Source of the DNA: Panicum virgatum
Lineage: Eukaryota; Streptophyta; Magnoliopsida; Poales; Poaceae
Assembly (NCBI RefSeq): GCF_016808335.1
Contig: NC_053143.1
Location: 1,583,398 to 1,647,397 of the forward strand
Reading direction: 5' to 3'
DNA: 64,000 nt
In this document: piece by piece, positions 23,209-35,087 of the stretch
Position numbering within the stretch: the stretch's first letter is position 1
How the letters are laid out: each line of letters begins with the position of its first letter
The notes under the pieces: model-generated
What the model was told of the DNA's origin: nothing
The model's database searches: none
Seen by the model: only the letters and a program-made list of their open reading frames with translations
Program-made: the position numbers and the translations under genes

Positions 23209-24049
23209 TACTCACCAAGATCACTAGGGGATCAGGGGGAGCAACCAGCAAGTTCAACAAAAGCGTAGAACAGACCACCCCACCACGGGGAGCAAAAACA
23301 AGTTCGACACAAAAACACCACAGCGAAACAAACATAGGAAACCGAAAGCGACTCGTCTGCCAAGGAACCGGCGGCCACATTCCAGCAGACAGACAGAGCA
23401 CAGGCGCGCCGGAAGATAGCTGGAGAACACTGATCATGCGGTCTGTTCAGGCACCGCGGGCTTCTTCCCAATCCCTGCAGCAGCAACCATGCGGCGAAGG
23501 TCTGCAGGCGCAATGGGCAGCTTGGAGCGGGTGAGCAGACTCTTCTTGCCTACAACTTTCTTCAGTTGGGAGGAGCAGGGCAGCAGTGCATTTTGGAGCG
23601 CCTTGAGCTGTACTGCCTTATCAGTTGAGTCCACGAACAGACCTTTAGCTTTCTCAGCGAGGCGTGTGCTCTGACGCTGAGGCTTAGGAGCGCTGAGTTG
23701 CAGACCAACTCATGGGCGCTGTCCACGCTTGGTGACCACTATGCTGCGCACCGAGGACCTAGCCGATGAAGGAGGTGGCGCCACGGGGTCCTCATCATCG
23801 GTTGTAACAGCAGAGTGAGTCAACTCCACATTTGTCGGGTTAGCAGGGGTTTGCAGGGAGCGCTTGGTAGCCGAGAGCAAACCGGCGAGCTGGAGCATGT
23901 TAGCAGCCTGAGCGCGGAGCGTGTCCACGGCAGCCGCCAGCCCAGAGGGCAGCTCAAAGTTAGCTTCCTCGATGCTAGAGGAGGCAATCATGCCAAGCGG
24001 GTCGAGAGCGGCAGTGCGGGCAGGAGCGTGTGCAGGGGTAGGGGGTGGT

Positions 24050-26708
24050 TGTGACAGAATCGCCAAATTAAAACTCTAATTAAGCGGTCATTTGCACACA
24101 TCGGGCGTATTAGCTTAACGGCTTAATTTGGCGATCCTTTCTCAACCCACGGCCCACTCGAAACAACACCGATAGTCCCACGCGAAGGTGGACGCAGATG
24201 GTACAAGCACGACACATACTTGAACATACAATAAATATACATAAGACTTTACCTTAAGTTTTACAAACCAAGTTTGAATAAATACATAATTTACAAACTT
24301 TGCATTACTGAAATCCGAGTTCAACTAGAGGAAAGGGCCTACAGCTACCAAAAGTGTGCCCTAGGGAGATCCCTATCTAGACATCTGGCTCCACAACCTC
24401 CCATCCCTCTGCATCACGGCGGATGAACTTGGCGCAGCAGGGACAGAAGTCTACGTCTGCGTGTCCTGAAATAATGTTGGCAACAAACCCTAAGTATACT
24501 AATACTCAGCAAGGCTTACCCGACCAGTGGGTATAACTTAGCCCACATATCTAGACATGCACGGCATTTGGCTGGTGGTTTGTTTTGCAGAAGTAGCGAC
24601 TAGAGGTGTATCCTTACTTTCAAGATTTTAACCGCATATTTCATATGGATAGACTCTCACTAATGTTCGCCTGTCTACACACGCATGTTGAAGCACCCAA
24701 TTTAAGATTCAGAATAATATCCATTTTTCATATCTCTACCATCCTAACTCATTTGCTACGAGGTGACAAAGAGATCAAGGCCTTCATATCCGCGAGACAC
24801 GGCGAATCGATCCGATTTAACCTTGCAAGGTGGACCTAACCGACACGGCACGCATAAGCCCCGTCGGACCACACGCACCAACCCTTCCCCTCCCCGCCTC
24901 GAACTACAGGACTTCCCCACCATCATATGGTCAGCCGAGCTCAACATGAGACCACCAAAAATAATACATGCATCCTCATTTCTCTGCGACTACTCGACTA
25001 CCCCAGGAGGTGGGATGGAGTCCTGTACTTTCGAAGCAAGGCAGTACTAGTCTTACCGGTTTCGACTACCTCCTACTCCCGGCATGCGGTTAGTACAATT
25101 CAATCTCCGATCAGCACTGCCACAACGACCGGTCCTTAAATGACACAGACGGGGCTAAGGCACCCAGAAACCCTGTCCTGCTGCTATCCCTAAACATTCT
25201 CATCATTCCCCGTGCGGTCTCAATTCCCATATCAAAAATAATAACTTATGTACTGCAATATGAATACATATATATATCTTATATCTCGCGAGTAACCGGA
25301 AATTACTCGACTTCTAACATCCTATGTCTCGCGAGTGACAAGAGATCACTCGTCTTCTATCGGGAACCATTAAGCATAGCACTGCTATCGTCTTATACAT
25401 ACTAGTATAACTCAGGGGAACCTAAGGATCATGCAACTAGGGTTCCAACCAATTCCTGAACCTACTGCACAAGTATTAGAAACATAAGTAGGTGTCATAA
25501 ATTTAAAAGTAATGGGACATGCAGCTTGCCTTGCGTCTGCTGCTTAGTGCTAGGGTCAGGCGGGCCTTGGGCCGGGTTCTCACGCCTCTCCTTCTGGGCT
25601 TGCTCCGGCTGCTCCTGCGGAGTCGCGATCGCCTCAAACACGACGCCCTCAGCTGCGGACGCTACACGAATGCATATGAAATAATTGAGTGCAACTCAAA
25701 CTATGTACTCACTACACCCAAAATGTAAGGCCCAGCGGACTGTCCGCAACCAAATGGCGGACCGTCCGCAATTCAACTACGCAGTCCCACCAGAACCCCC
25801 AATGTCTCTAGACAAAACTCAACCCTCTACGGCGGACTATCCGCACTCAAAAAGTAGACCGTCCGCAGGTGAACTCGCTAAAGTACTTGGCGAACCGTCC
25901 GCCGTGCACCCTGCCAACCCACCAGAGACGAAAACGTCTCTGGACAACTTTTTAGACCCTACAGCGGACTGTCCGCTCTCCCATAGCGGACTGTCCGCAG
26001 TTCAACCCTGCAAACCCACCAGAGACGACATCATCTCTGGACAAATTTCGAGCTCTACGACAGACTGTCCGCTCTCTAATAGCGGACCGTCCGTAATTCT
26101 ATTTTACGGAACCACCAGAGACAACATCGTCTCTGGACAAATCCTAACTTGGCCTGCGGACTGTCCGGCCCCCCTGGGCGGATCGTCCGCGACTCCTATC
26201 TTTGACACCGCGCACCAGGCGGCAGTGAGCGCGGCGACGGCGGCGGCGGTCGCTCCAGACGCCGGCGGCACTCAACGGAAGGGAAACAGAGGCTAGGGAG
26301 CACAAGCAACTCACCACAAACTCGTTCCCGCGGTCGGTTGGAGTGGAGGACGACTGGAGAGGCGGATCGACAGTGGAGCAAGCTTCGAGGGGGCTCCAAT
26401 GGTGACCCGCGGTGGTTGGGACGATTCCGGTCGGGGAGGTGTGGGGCTAGGGGTCGGAGAAGGTGGAGGAGGGGCTAGGGAAGGTACTCACGCAAGGAAT
26501 CGAGGTAGGATGGCCGGAGGAGGGAGATCGAGGGGAGGGGGCGACGTCGAGGCGAGCGGTCGAGCTCTGCTCGATTCGGGACGGAGTGAGTAGAGGGAGG
26601 AGGAAGATATGACAGACGGGTCCCACAAGGAGGTAAATATCTGGGCGTCAACTCGGGCGGACCGTCCGCCGCCCCCTTGCGGACCGTCCGCTGTTCCTGT
26701 GTGTTACA
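24050..26708. mobile_element. 2.66-kb LTR-like element inside LINE ORF1
   Basis: Starts TGTGACAGAATCGCC and ends GTGTGTTACA; flanked by GTGGT (24045-24049 and 26709-26713), an exact 5-bp duplication. No gag or pol domain and no second LTR copy is seen, so it is read as a long solo LTR, probably gypsy. It has GC-rich and AT-rich blocks and about a dozen GCGGACCGTCCGC-type palindromes at 25730-26695. Orientation is uncertain. Confidence 0.75.
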
Positions 26709-26965
26709 GTGGTGGCGCCATTGGAGCCGGGGGTGAGGCGGATCGTGGGGAAAAGGTGACAGCATGAACCGGCGCGCGCTGGGTGGGGGTGGGGATGGTG
26801 GGCGTTGCGAGGCGTTGGCGAGGCATCGGCGTGAGGACGCGGGCAATCGGCATCTTGCAGTCGCGGAGGTAGTGGCCGCAGCCGCGGCAGTTGCGGCACC
26901 GGACGGGATCTCGGCAGGCGCTCACGAGATGGTCTGATGCCAGGCAGCGGAAGCAGGCAGAGGGT

Positions 26966-27063
26966 TTGGGTCGTGTTTAGTTCTTTACATGTAAAAATTT
27001 TGCGTTGGAATCTTACTAATTTAAAATATTAAATAAAATTTATTTACAAAACTTTTTGCATAG
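26966..27063. mobile_element. Half of a GGCCTTGTTTAGTT-type MITE in LINE ORF1
   Basis: The left end (gtcgtgtttagttctttaca) and the following attttaaaatattaaat segment match the complete MITE at 28753-29100. The right half is missing. Confidence 0.5.
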
Positions 27064-27217
27064 ATGTCTAATGATGCATATGTGGTTGTCGGTGGGGTGG
27101 GCAGGAGTGGCACAGGGACGTGCGCCGGCGGCGGTGCGCCCGGGAGGTTCGGCCGCGTCGCCGCCGTCGCCCTCCGCGCGGGTGCCATCTCCGCTTCTCC
27201 GCTCGCGTATCGGGGTG

Positions 27218-27417
27218 GTAATCATTACGCATGCTGCATGGTGAATCACATGATGCATACAAAATGTCAGTTTGAGTAACCCGGGCCAAAACCTCAGATG
27301 GGCCATAAAGCCCAAGACGAGGAGTTCCAGGCCACAAATAGGCTGTTTGGGCCGAAATTTTGCTTTCCCTCCGATCTACCGTCACTCTTTATATGATCAT
27401 CATCTGTTCCGTCATTT
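27218..27417. repeat. Right copy of the 200-bp duplication flanking the LINE
   Basis: Matches 19334-19533. After it the sequence continues with TTGACCTGG, unique host sequence. Confidence 0.85.
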
Positions 27418-28132
27418 GACCTGGTCTGTATCAAATCTTCTTCATCTTTGGTTTTTTTTTCTTCCAGAAACCCCTGGCGTGGCACCGAATCCTGTGGTGG
27501 AACAGACATGACGAGGGTAGATAAATTAAACCTGCATGGATAAGTTTAACATGATACTAACAGCTAACAATATATTGTTGCTCATGTCAGCTCAGGTGTC
27601 TATGGAAGAAGAATTCTTAGCAGGTTTATATTTTTTTTCCTAGTACGTAGGCCTCTGTTACCAAAAGCATGATCTTAATTATTCCCTCTTCCTAATTTGT
27701 CTGTCAGTATTATGTTTCACTTTTTTTTTGGCACGTGAAGTCAGCAAAAACTGTGCCAACTTTGGAGAAACCCATTTTTATCATCATCAGTTAGTTTGCC
27801 TAGCTGGATGGTCAAGATCGGCTTTGAACTCCGGGCCACACCGAATCTATGCCACCATCACCACCGGCCGGCTGGCCAGTGAGCCAGATCATCTGGAGCT
27901 TGACGGTGCGTGCACTCTGCTCTGGAGGCAGCATGCATGCACGTGCCCTATAAATGGATCGGAGACGCTGTCAGGTTCCAGAACCCCATGCTGGACGTAC
28001 GGCTGACCAATGCAATATCGATTGTTCAATCCTGTTCCATCAGCATATGGTGGTGTGAACAGCTAGCCGTCATTCGACGATCTCTCTGACCATTCAACCA
28101 GTCATGTATTTTTGTCAGCAGCTGCTGCCAAC
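27418..28132. other. Intergenic spacer
   Basis: No gene recognised. Short open frames have no domain features. Confidence 0.4.
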
Positions 28133-28134
28133 TA

Positions 28135-28370
28135 CTCCCTCCGTCCAGAATATAAGTGTTTGTTGACTTTTGCTGATCACGTTTGATCATTTGTCTTATT
28201 CAAAAAAATTATGAAAATGTAAAAATAATTATGATATACTTAAAATATATATTATGATAAAACATGTCATAACAAAATAAATAAAATTTTCACAAAATTT
28301 TCGAATAAGACGAATGGTCAAAGGTGAATCACAGAAGTCGATAAATGTTTATATTTTGAGACGGAGGGAG
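28135..28370. mobile_element. Stowaway MITE
   Basis: CTCCCTCCGTCCAGAATATA at the left and the inverted ATATTTTGAGACGGAGGGAG at the right, with TA on each side. The inner segments (gacttttgctgatcac, gtgaatcacagaagtc) pair imperfectly. Length 236 bp. Confidence 0.92.
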
Positions 28371-28752
28371 TAGCTAGCTTTCACTTGCTCACCTACAAAT
28401 TATATAGTATTGTGTACATGCACAGTGGGTGGTTGATCTGAAGCGGAAAAAAACAAATAAATACATGCATCAACATGGGTTGTATACCAAAGAAAAGGAA
28501 GAGAAATTCACAAGGCATATACAAAAAATAAAATAATGTAAGCACCTATTGGCAAAGAATGGATCCATCCATGCATGTTTGTCCATATGAATGCGGGCTG
28601 ATGGCGACGTGCTCAGTTTGTCAAAAGAGATGGCAATTGCCAAGAAACCCAACCCTAGGAGCACAAACCTGTAATCAATTAGAAATCAACATCTCGTACC
28701 GGTAATGGATATTAATATATGTGAAATTATCAAATTTTAAATATCTGTGTGT

Positions 28753-29100
28753 GGCCTTGTTTAGTTGCTTCATGTGTAAAGTTTTTGAAAAGGAATCTTT
28801 TCACATTTAAAATATTAAACATAGACTATCACAAAACTAATTGCAGAACTCGTCTATAAACTACGAGACGAATTTATTAAGACTAATTAGTCCATCATTA
28901 GCACATATTTATTGTATTTGTACTGTAGCAATTTATTGTCTAATCATGGCCTAATTAGACTCATTGGATTCGTCTCGTAATTTACAAGCAAGCTATGCAA
29001 TTAGTTTTTTTATTTCGTCTAGATTTAATACTCCATGCATGTGCCGCACACATTCGATGTGATAGTTTTGGAATTTTAAATTTTGCATCTAAACCAGGCC
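28753..29100. mobile_element. MITE of the GGCCTTGTTTAGTT family
   Basis: Terminal inverted repeats GGCCTTGTTTAGTTG (left) and, on the opposite strand, GGCCTGGTTTAGATG (right), 348 bp. Internal palindromic sequence (acgagacgaatttattaag / ggattcgtctcgt) is common to this grass family. Confidence 0.85.
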
Positions 29101-29885
29101 ACATGACCTAGACATATAGTGCTCTGGTTTATGGTTTGTGCCCTATAAGATGTAGGACCCGAAAGCCACATAAAAAATCCCAAATCCCGAACTCAATCCA
29201 AAACCATAGCTCTAAGCATAACCGGAGAGTCCAGAGCATGAATCACATCACCAATGGCAAGCTGAGGAATTCTGTAGATTTGTCATTACAAATCATCAGT
29301 TGATCCGTAAATACAGCTAGCGTGCATAATAATAGAATGTGCGTATTCTTTTATTTACAGCAAAGTTTATATGATTATTTTTAAAAAAAATCAAGTGGCT
29401 TACCTCAGAAGCCTTCCGACAGTTAGTAGTGCCCCTAGCTGTAAATAGCTGTCACTCACATCACAGTAAACAAAAAACAAAACAAAAATTGAAAGCCAAA
29501 ATAAATTACCATATACTATGCGTCTAGGCCTCTGATGACACCTCTTAATTCAGATTTGATGGCCACGTAGGGAAGGTAATTATTATTTTCATCTAGCTAA
29601 TTGATGCATTTTTTATGTTGTCCTAATCAAAACCGAGTGAAGACTGAAGACTTCCTTACTAGGCAAGCCAAAGGAGGCTGGGCTCTTCCAGAGCAAGATC
29701 AGGTCTCACCTCTCACACACGCCACTATAAAACTTGGCTTCCTCCTCTCTCTATCCCCTTTCTATTGATTCCCCACCTTTCTTGCGTTCACAAGCTTCCC
29801 CAAGCTTAGCTTCTCTCTTCCTTTTTCCTCTGAGATCTTGGTTTCTCTCCTGTTGTTCCTAGTGAAGCTGCAGTTCAGATCGATC
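29101..29885. promoter_or_regulatory. Promoter and 5' UTR of the second NAC gene
   Basis: A TATA box (ctataaaac, 29725-29733) lies about 155 bp upstream of the ATG, followed by a CT-rich leader (ttcctcctctctctatcccc), a common plant initiation context. Confidence 0.6.
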
Positions 29886-31284
29886 ATGGTGGAGCGTAGT
29901 ATCAAATCAGAGCAAGGAGGCGACCTGTTCCTGCCTCCCGGGTTCAGGTTCCATCCCACAGACGAGGAGGTCATCACAAGCTATCTCCTGCAGAAGTTTC
30001 TGAACCCTAGCTTCGACCCGCGAGCCATCGGTGAGGTGGACCTCAACAAGTGCGAGCCATGGGATCTCCCAAGTAAGTCACTGGCCTTTTCTGATCCCTT
30101 TTCTTCAATTGCACCACCACATACATGTTGATGCAGAAAGCTAAGCAGAATTTTTGAGCTAATTAATGGATGTTTTCCCCATGAATGTTGATCTACAAAC
30201 AACAACAGGCAAGGCGAAGATGGGGGAGAAGGAGTGGTACTTCTTCTGCCACAAGGGCATGAAATACCCGACGGGCATGCGCACCAACCGCGCCACCAAG
30301 GAGGGCTACTGGAAGGCCACCGGCAAGGACAGGGAGATCTTCAAGCCTGCTGCTGCTGGAGGTGCAGTCCGTGAGCTTGTGGGGATGAAGAAGACGCTGG
30401 TGTTCTACATGGGCAGGGCTCCAAGGGGATCCAAGACCAACTGGGTGATGCACGAGTTCCGCCTCGAGGGCAAATCCAGGCACAACAACGCAAACCTACG
30501 CTTCAATCCCAAGGTACAATAATACTTGAAGAACATTACTTGCTTGTACATGTTTAAAAAATGCAACTTTGTATCAGTTTAATGTGTGAGTTAATTGTTT
30601 TTTTTAAAAAAATGTTATGTTCAGGATGAATGGGTCGTGTGCAAGGTGCACCACAAGAACGGAGAAGCCAGTATCAAGAATCCCGCCGAGGAGTACTCCG
30701 CCGGGACGCCCAACGTCAACTCGGTGGTTTCGGATGACGCCGGCGAAGGAGATGAGTTTCTGGACTCCATGATCAACCCCATGTACTTCAACTCCGCCGC
30801 AAGCTTGCCAAGCACGACGACCATCAACGCCGCGCCGCCGCACAACGCTGACTACCACTCAATTTCCTCCTCCGCCGCCGGAGCTACGACGACGACTACG
30901 AGTAGCTTCGTCGACCTTCCTAACTACGGCTTCAACGACGCAACAATCTACAACCTGCACCAGCAGGTGGCCTTGGCCAATTCAGCAGCTTCAACAAACA
31001 ACAGTAGCAGTTACAGCTCCTTCTTGTGGAACATGCTTAACGCAGACCATAATCAAGCAATGGGAAGCTACAACTTGCATCACCAGGCAATGGTGGCGAA
31101 AGCTCTAGGAGGAAATTATTTCGCTGGTGGTTTACCGAGTTCGTCGGTGTCCGGAATTTTACAGCATAATTCTCAAGGTGTGCCGCAGCAGAAGTTAGGC
31201 AGCAATTACGGTGATAGTACTGCTGCTATTGGACCAGCGGCTACTAATAATAAGAACTTGGGTGCTCTGCCAGTGCGCTACTAA
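29886..31284 (+). CDS. NAC transcription factor, NAM/CUC-like
   Basis: Exons 29886-30072, 30209-30513 and 30625-31284 give 1152 nt, 383 residues plus stop, with clean GT-AG borders and frame. The NAC domain (about residues 16-175) has [89 protein letters not shown] and [11 protein letters not shown]. The [21 protein letters not shown] form points to the NAM/CUC/ORE1-type branch rather than the NAP branch of its neighbour. The C-terminal half is Ser-, Asn- and Thr-rich, as in NAC activation regions, and ends GALPVRY. It acts in the nucleus as a DNA-binding regulator; target genes cannot be inferred. It is the only host gene in the window with no visible lesion. Confidence 0.95.
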
Positions 31285-31760
31285 TAAATGGATACTAGTT
31301 GTTTACTGATCGTTATATATAGGAGTTTTGTGGCAGTTTAGTTGGTTGCTTAATTCATTAATTAGCTCGTAAACTGAGAGAGATCTTGATGTTTGATTTA
31401 GGTGATGAAACAGGACAGTGTTTATAATGTTTGTTGGTGAGAATTTGTTCCTTGGTGGTGCCGATATTTTTATGCATATATATGACACATAGTTTTTGAA
31501 CTTGCTACAATTTATTTTGATGTCGCTACCAGATGTATGTATTTTTTTTATTAACCAAAATATAGTGCAAGAACGCAAATTATTATCTTTTTTTGTACTA
31601 GTAATGAATTCTTTCTCGAAACCTGATGCTATACGATTGGCCTTTTCTATAGGCCTTGAGGTACCAAAATAATGGTATAGAAATGCAGGTTAATTATAAT
31701 TTTGGGGATACTAGCTTCTATGAAGGATTGTAGAAAGCTAGCTTGGCTCAAATTTCTGTT
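31285..31760. other. 3' flank of the second NAC gene
   Basis: AT-rich 3' UTR and spacer; no gene seen. Confidence 0.5.
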
Positions 31761-32593
31761 TCTATCTTATCATTACTAATTGGAGGCTCCTTTCGAAGCC
31801 CTCAGGTGATGTCACCTAGGATCCTAGGTAGACAGTCTAAAAAAATAGAGAAATCCTACAAATTCTCACAAAAATCAGAACCATCTGGCCATCAATTCGG
31901 CAACTCTAATCATAATAGTCATTGGATCTGTTATCTTTTTCTAATAAATTACCCACATTTGCCATTATGAAAATAAACTAAAGTAACCCCCTACACATGT
32001 ATCTAAATTACCCACCTCTGCCATTATAAAAGATAACCTAAAGTAACACCCTAATCTTCATATAAATTATCCACTTATGCCATTATAAAATTATATCAAA
32101 TAACCCCTAAGTTTTTGTATATATTATCCAATGATATCATAATAAAAAATTGAAATAAACCCCAAATCTGAATCAAAATTGTATTATTATAATAAAATTT
32201 TAACACATCAATATAAAATTTTAAATTACTATTTTTATCATTATTAGTATATTATTTATGATATTATTTATATAAAAATACTAACCACAATGGGTGTGTC
32301 ACCATATATCCATGTATAGAAGAAGAGATAATAATACTAATTTTTATATTGTTCACATAGCTCAAACAAAATGTTCAATTAAATACATATTAAATATATA
32401 TGAAAGTATGATGCAAAGTAAGAAAAAAATCATTAGTAAATAAACCTATCACAATTATTACAATTACATAATGATAAATATGTATCTTTATAATGCTGGA
32501 TTAGAATATTTAATTGGTTAAAGAAAGCGTGAGATAGATAATTATTAGATATCTCTAACTAGTTCGTGCAAGAGCACGGGTTGATAGACTACT
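31761..32593 (+). mobile_element. Non-autonomous Helitron-like element
   Basis: The left end resembles a Helitron start (tcttatcattactaattgg). Near the right end is a hairpin, CGTGCaagaGCACG (32564-32577), then gggttgatagactact where family members should end in CTAGT. The interior has imperfect repeats of about 70 bp, each with a phrase like 'ttacccacttatgccattata' (31945-32100). No coding capacity. Confidence 0.45.
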
Positions 32594-33017
32594 GTATATA
32601 TTAATTAGAACGTATCGGAAGAAAGCCAGATCAGTTTGTCACTAACTAATTAAAGATATGAATGAAGCCTTGTAATCTTGGCGCACAAGTCAGGATCGGA
32701 GTGGCCTTGATGTTGATGCCTTGATGTTGATGTACAGCTTGGTGCAAGCTAAGCATGTATGTCAGGAAATCACGTGCAGACAGGTCGGTACAGCACGTTG
32801 GACGGCGCTCGCATGCAGGGTCCACATGGTGATGTCACGCTCCATTTATCAATCAACTGCATGCATGCTATCTCCATTAGCTTCTTCACTTGAAAAAAAA
32901 ATCTTCATTAGCTTTACAGAAATGAAGGGGCAAGCAAACCACAGAAAGCGCATAGCTAGATCCACATGCATGACAGCTTAGATTCAACATGTATGATCCA
33001 CATCTTAGCTTGGAATT
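32594..33017. other. Spacer left of the nested gypsy complex
   Basis: No gene seen. GAATT at 33013-33017 is the left target duplication of the outer LTR. Confidence 0.4.
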
Positions 33018-35087
33018 TGAAGCGTCCCCTCATAAGAAAAGACTTAAATGTGATACAAACATCAGTCCTAGGAGGCTGATGACATATTTATTACATCAGA
33101 AGGTTCATCACCGTACAACTCTACGCGGTAGTGAACAGAGAAGCGCCACTATCGCGAGGATTACAACCCACACCCACACAACGATATTAATTATAAAAAG
33201 GGGGTCATCAGAGTCTTACGTCATGCGGTATCTCCTGCGGGTGACCCTAATCCACAGGCAAGGCTGGGTGCAGGACGGTACCCTACTCGACGTCGTCAGG
33301 AACGAAGTCTGGGTCTTCCTCTGTAAAAATTAAGAATGGGTGAGTACAAACGTACTCAGCAAGTCCAACCACACCCACGGATGGGGTATAAACAGTATAT
33401 AATGCACAGGGTAAAACAAGGATAAAGCTAGGGTTTAATTTGCGGAAAAACAATATTTTATGCAGGGGTTCATTTGAAAGAAAGGATTTTCAAAGCGATC
33501 TTTCCTTTGTACCGACTAACACATAGTGTTGGCCCACACAGGACCCAAATTTTAAACTGCTACCGGACTCCTCAACCACCGTAGCACACGGCACAACTGC
33601 CGGACACATTTCCGAAACAACTCACGCCAACCCATCCCAAAATAAACACTAGTTATGTGACCACACCGTAACTCGCCCAGTACCGTGGGCACAGCTATTC
33701 GAATAGGTTTTAACTCTGTAGAGGTGTGCAACTTTACCCACAAGCGGGGTACCGCAACTCGGTCACCTTAGTGTCGGTGCAGATCCCAACAAAGCCATTA
33801 CCCACCTTAGCTAGACCTGACTAGCAATCACGGGATGCACCAAGGGGTCATTGACCTATCACAGAGGTTGTAACCAGGGCATAAGTCACACAGAGCTAAT
33901 CCCTTTTCCTTGATCACCCGTTGCTCTCAGCTCTCCTGATGGCTATCAGACTATCTAGTGGGGTTTATGCTAAGCCGTCGCCCATTCAACGGTCGAGTGG
34001 TTTGCACGATAGTGGAGTCAGGTGAGATGACACACCAACTCGGTCCTTAGTTGTGACAAGATGGATATCTCCCTTCCTTGCTCTGCCACACAGGCACAAG
34101 GACACCAATCGGCAAATCACACAGAAATGCCATCCATCCCGTCTAGACTTATCTTTCGAAAATTCCACTTTTACCCCTTCCCCCCCACACAGACATTTTC
34201 TTTATAAGACAAGTTATATTGAGTATGAGGTCCTAAGTGTTCTAGCAGTGATTAACGTCCCAACAACACATTCAGACATTAACCTAGGTGGTCAAGGAAT
34301 GGTTATAACAAATCAATGGGGTGGCTATCCAACTGTGTTTTCAGCAGTCAAAACATATGCAATTTTGTAAAACAGGCCAATAGGTTGTGTTTATAAAAAC
34401 TAGGACAAAAGCATGCATCAAAGGATGGGATTGAACTTGCCGTCTTCAAAGCCTTCGGGGAGATCCTGATCGAAGCACTGTCCTTCGGGTTCGGGGTCGC
34501 GGAACTGGTCCTCGTTCGCTGGCTCGCAGTACTGCTCATCGACGGGTTCTCCCTCATTCATACCGTGATCTATGACGCATACAAACAAACACACAATCAA
34601 GAAAAAGAAATAAAAGTTTTATCGTTGAGCTCGATTCGGGAACAATTAAGATATGGAGATAAAAGTAATATCTTTGGACGATTTCTTAATGGCATGGCCA
34701 AAATTATGTTATGAGAGGCGTGGTAAAGTTTTAGGTAGATCCGAGGTCGTTTGGTGAATGAAATGATAGGTTATATAAAGGTTTAGGGGTTAAATAAGGG
34801 TTCAGGGCTCATTTGTAAATTGTTTTGGAATGGAAAGGACTTAGTTGTAATTTTTAGAAATATTTGGGGCATGCTAGAAAGGTGTAGGGGTTTATTTGAT
34901 ATTAAGTTTATATGATGAGGGGTTAATTTCTAAATTGCTAAAAGCAGAAGGGCTTTTAAACTAAAGTGACACAAGGGGGGTTCTTTTCGGGAATAGAGGG
35001 AAAGCCAGGGGGTTTTGTGGCAAAAGGCCACCTCCTTCCTCCTCCCTCCACGGGAAACAGAGGAGGGGGAGGCAAGGCGCCGGCGGT
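33018..35087 (-). mobile_element. Outer chromovirus solo LTR, 3' part (minus)
   Basis: The plus strand begins TGAAGCGTCCCC, which is the inverted LTR end GGGGACGCTTCA. It continues as the reverse complement of the inner LTR at an estimated 85-90% identity. Together with 46851-47540 it makes one LTR of about 2.75 kb, flanked by GAATT (33013-33017) and TAATT (47541-47545). The inner junction lies in a GC-rich palindrome around 35040-35135 and cannot be fixed to a base. Confidence 0.75.

Larger units (their letters stand above)
23434..27188 (-). pseudogene. LINE ORF1 (nucleic acid chaperone), split by two insertions
   Basis: The ATG at 27188-27186 (minus) opens MAPARRATAATRPNLPG in GC-rich sequence. 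The frame is broken by a MITE half at about 27063-26966. It resumes with two CX2CX4HX4C knuckles, CFRCLASDHLVSAC and CRNCRGCGHYLRDC (26965-26880), usual for plant L1 ORF1. The LTR at 24050-26708 then interrupts it. It resumes at 24044 with PPTPAHAPARTAALDPLG and an amphipathic stretch (LAAAVDTLRAQAANMLQLAG). The end near 23434 (VPEQTA) is in yet another frame. Confidence 0.65.
19534..27217 (-). mobile_element. L1-type LINE, interrupted by an LTR and a MITE fragment
   Basis: On minus the element runs from a short 5' leader (27217-27189) through ORF1 (zinc knuckles) and ORF2 (endonuclease, reverse transcriptase, zf-RVT) to a poly(A) abutting the flanking duplication. Removing the 2.66-kb LTR and the MITE piece leaves about 4.9 kb, the length of full plant L1 elements. 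Frameshifts in ORF2 mean it is inactive. Confidence 0.85.

Noticed and set aside
31940..32110. Regularly spaced repeats considered as an array
   Set aside because: Units are imperfect, about 70 bp apart with no uniform spacers, and the genome is plant nuclear, so a CRISPR array is excluded.
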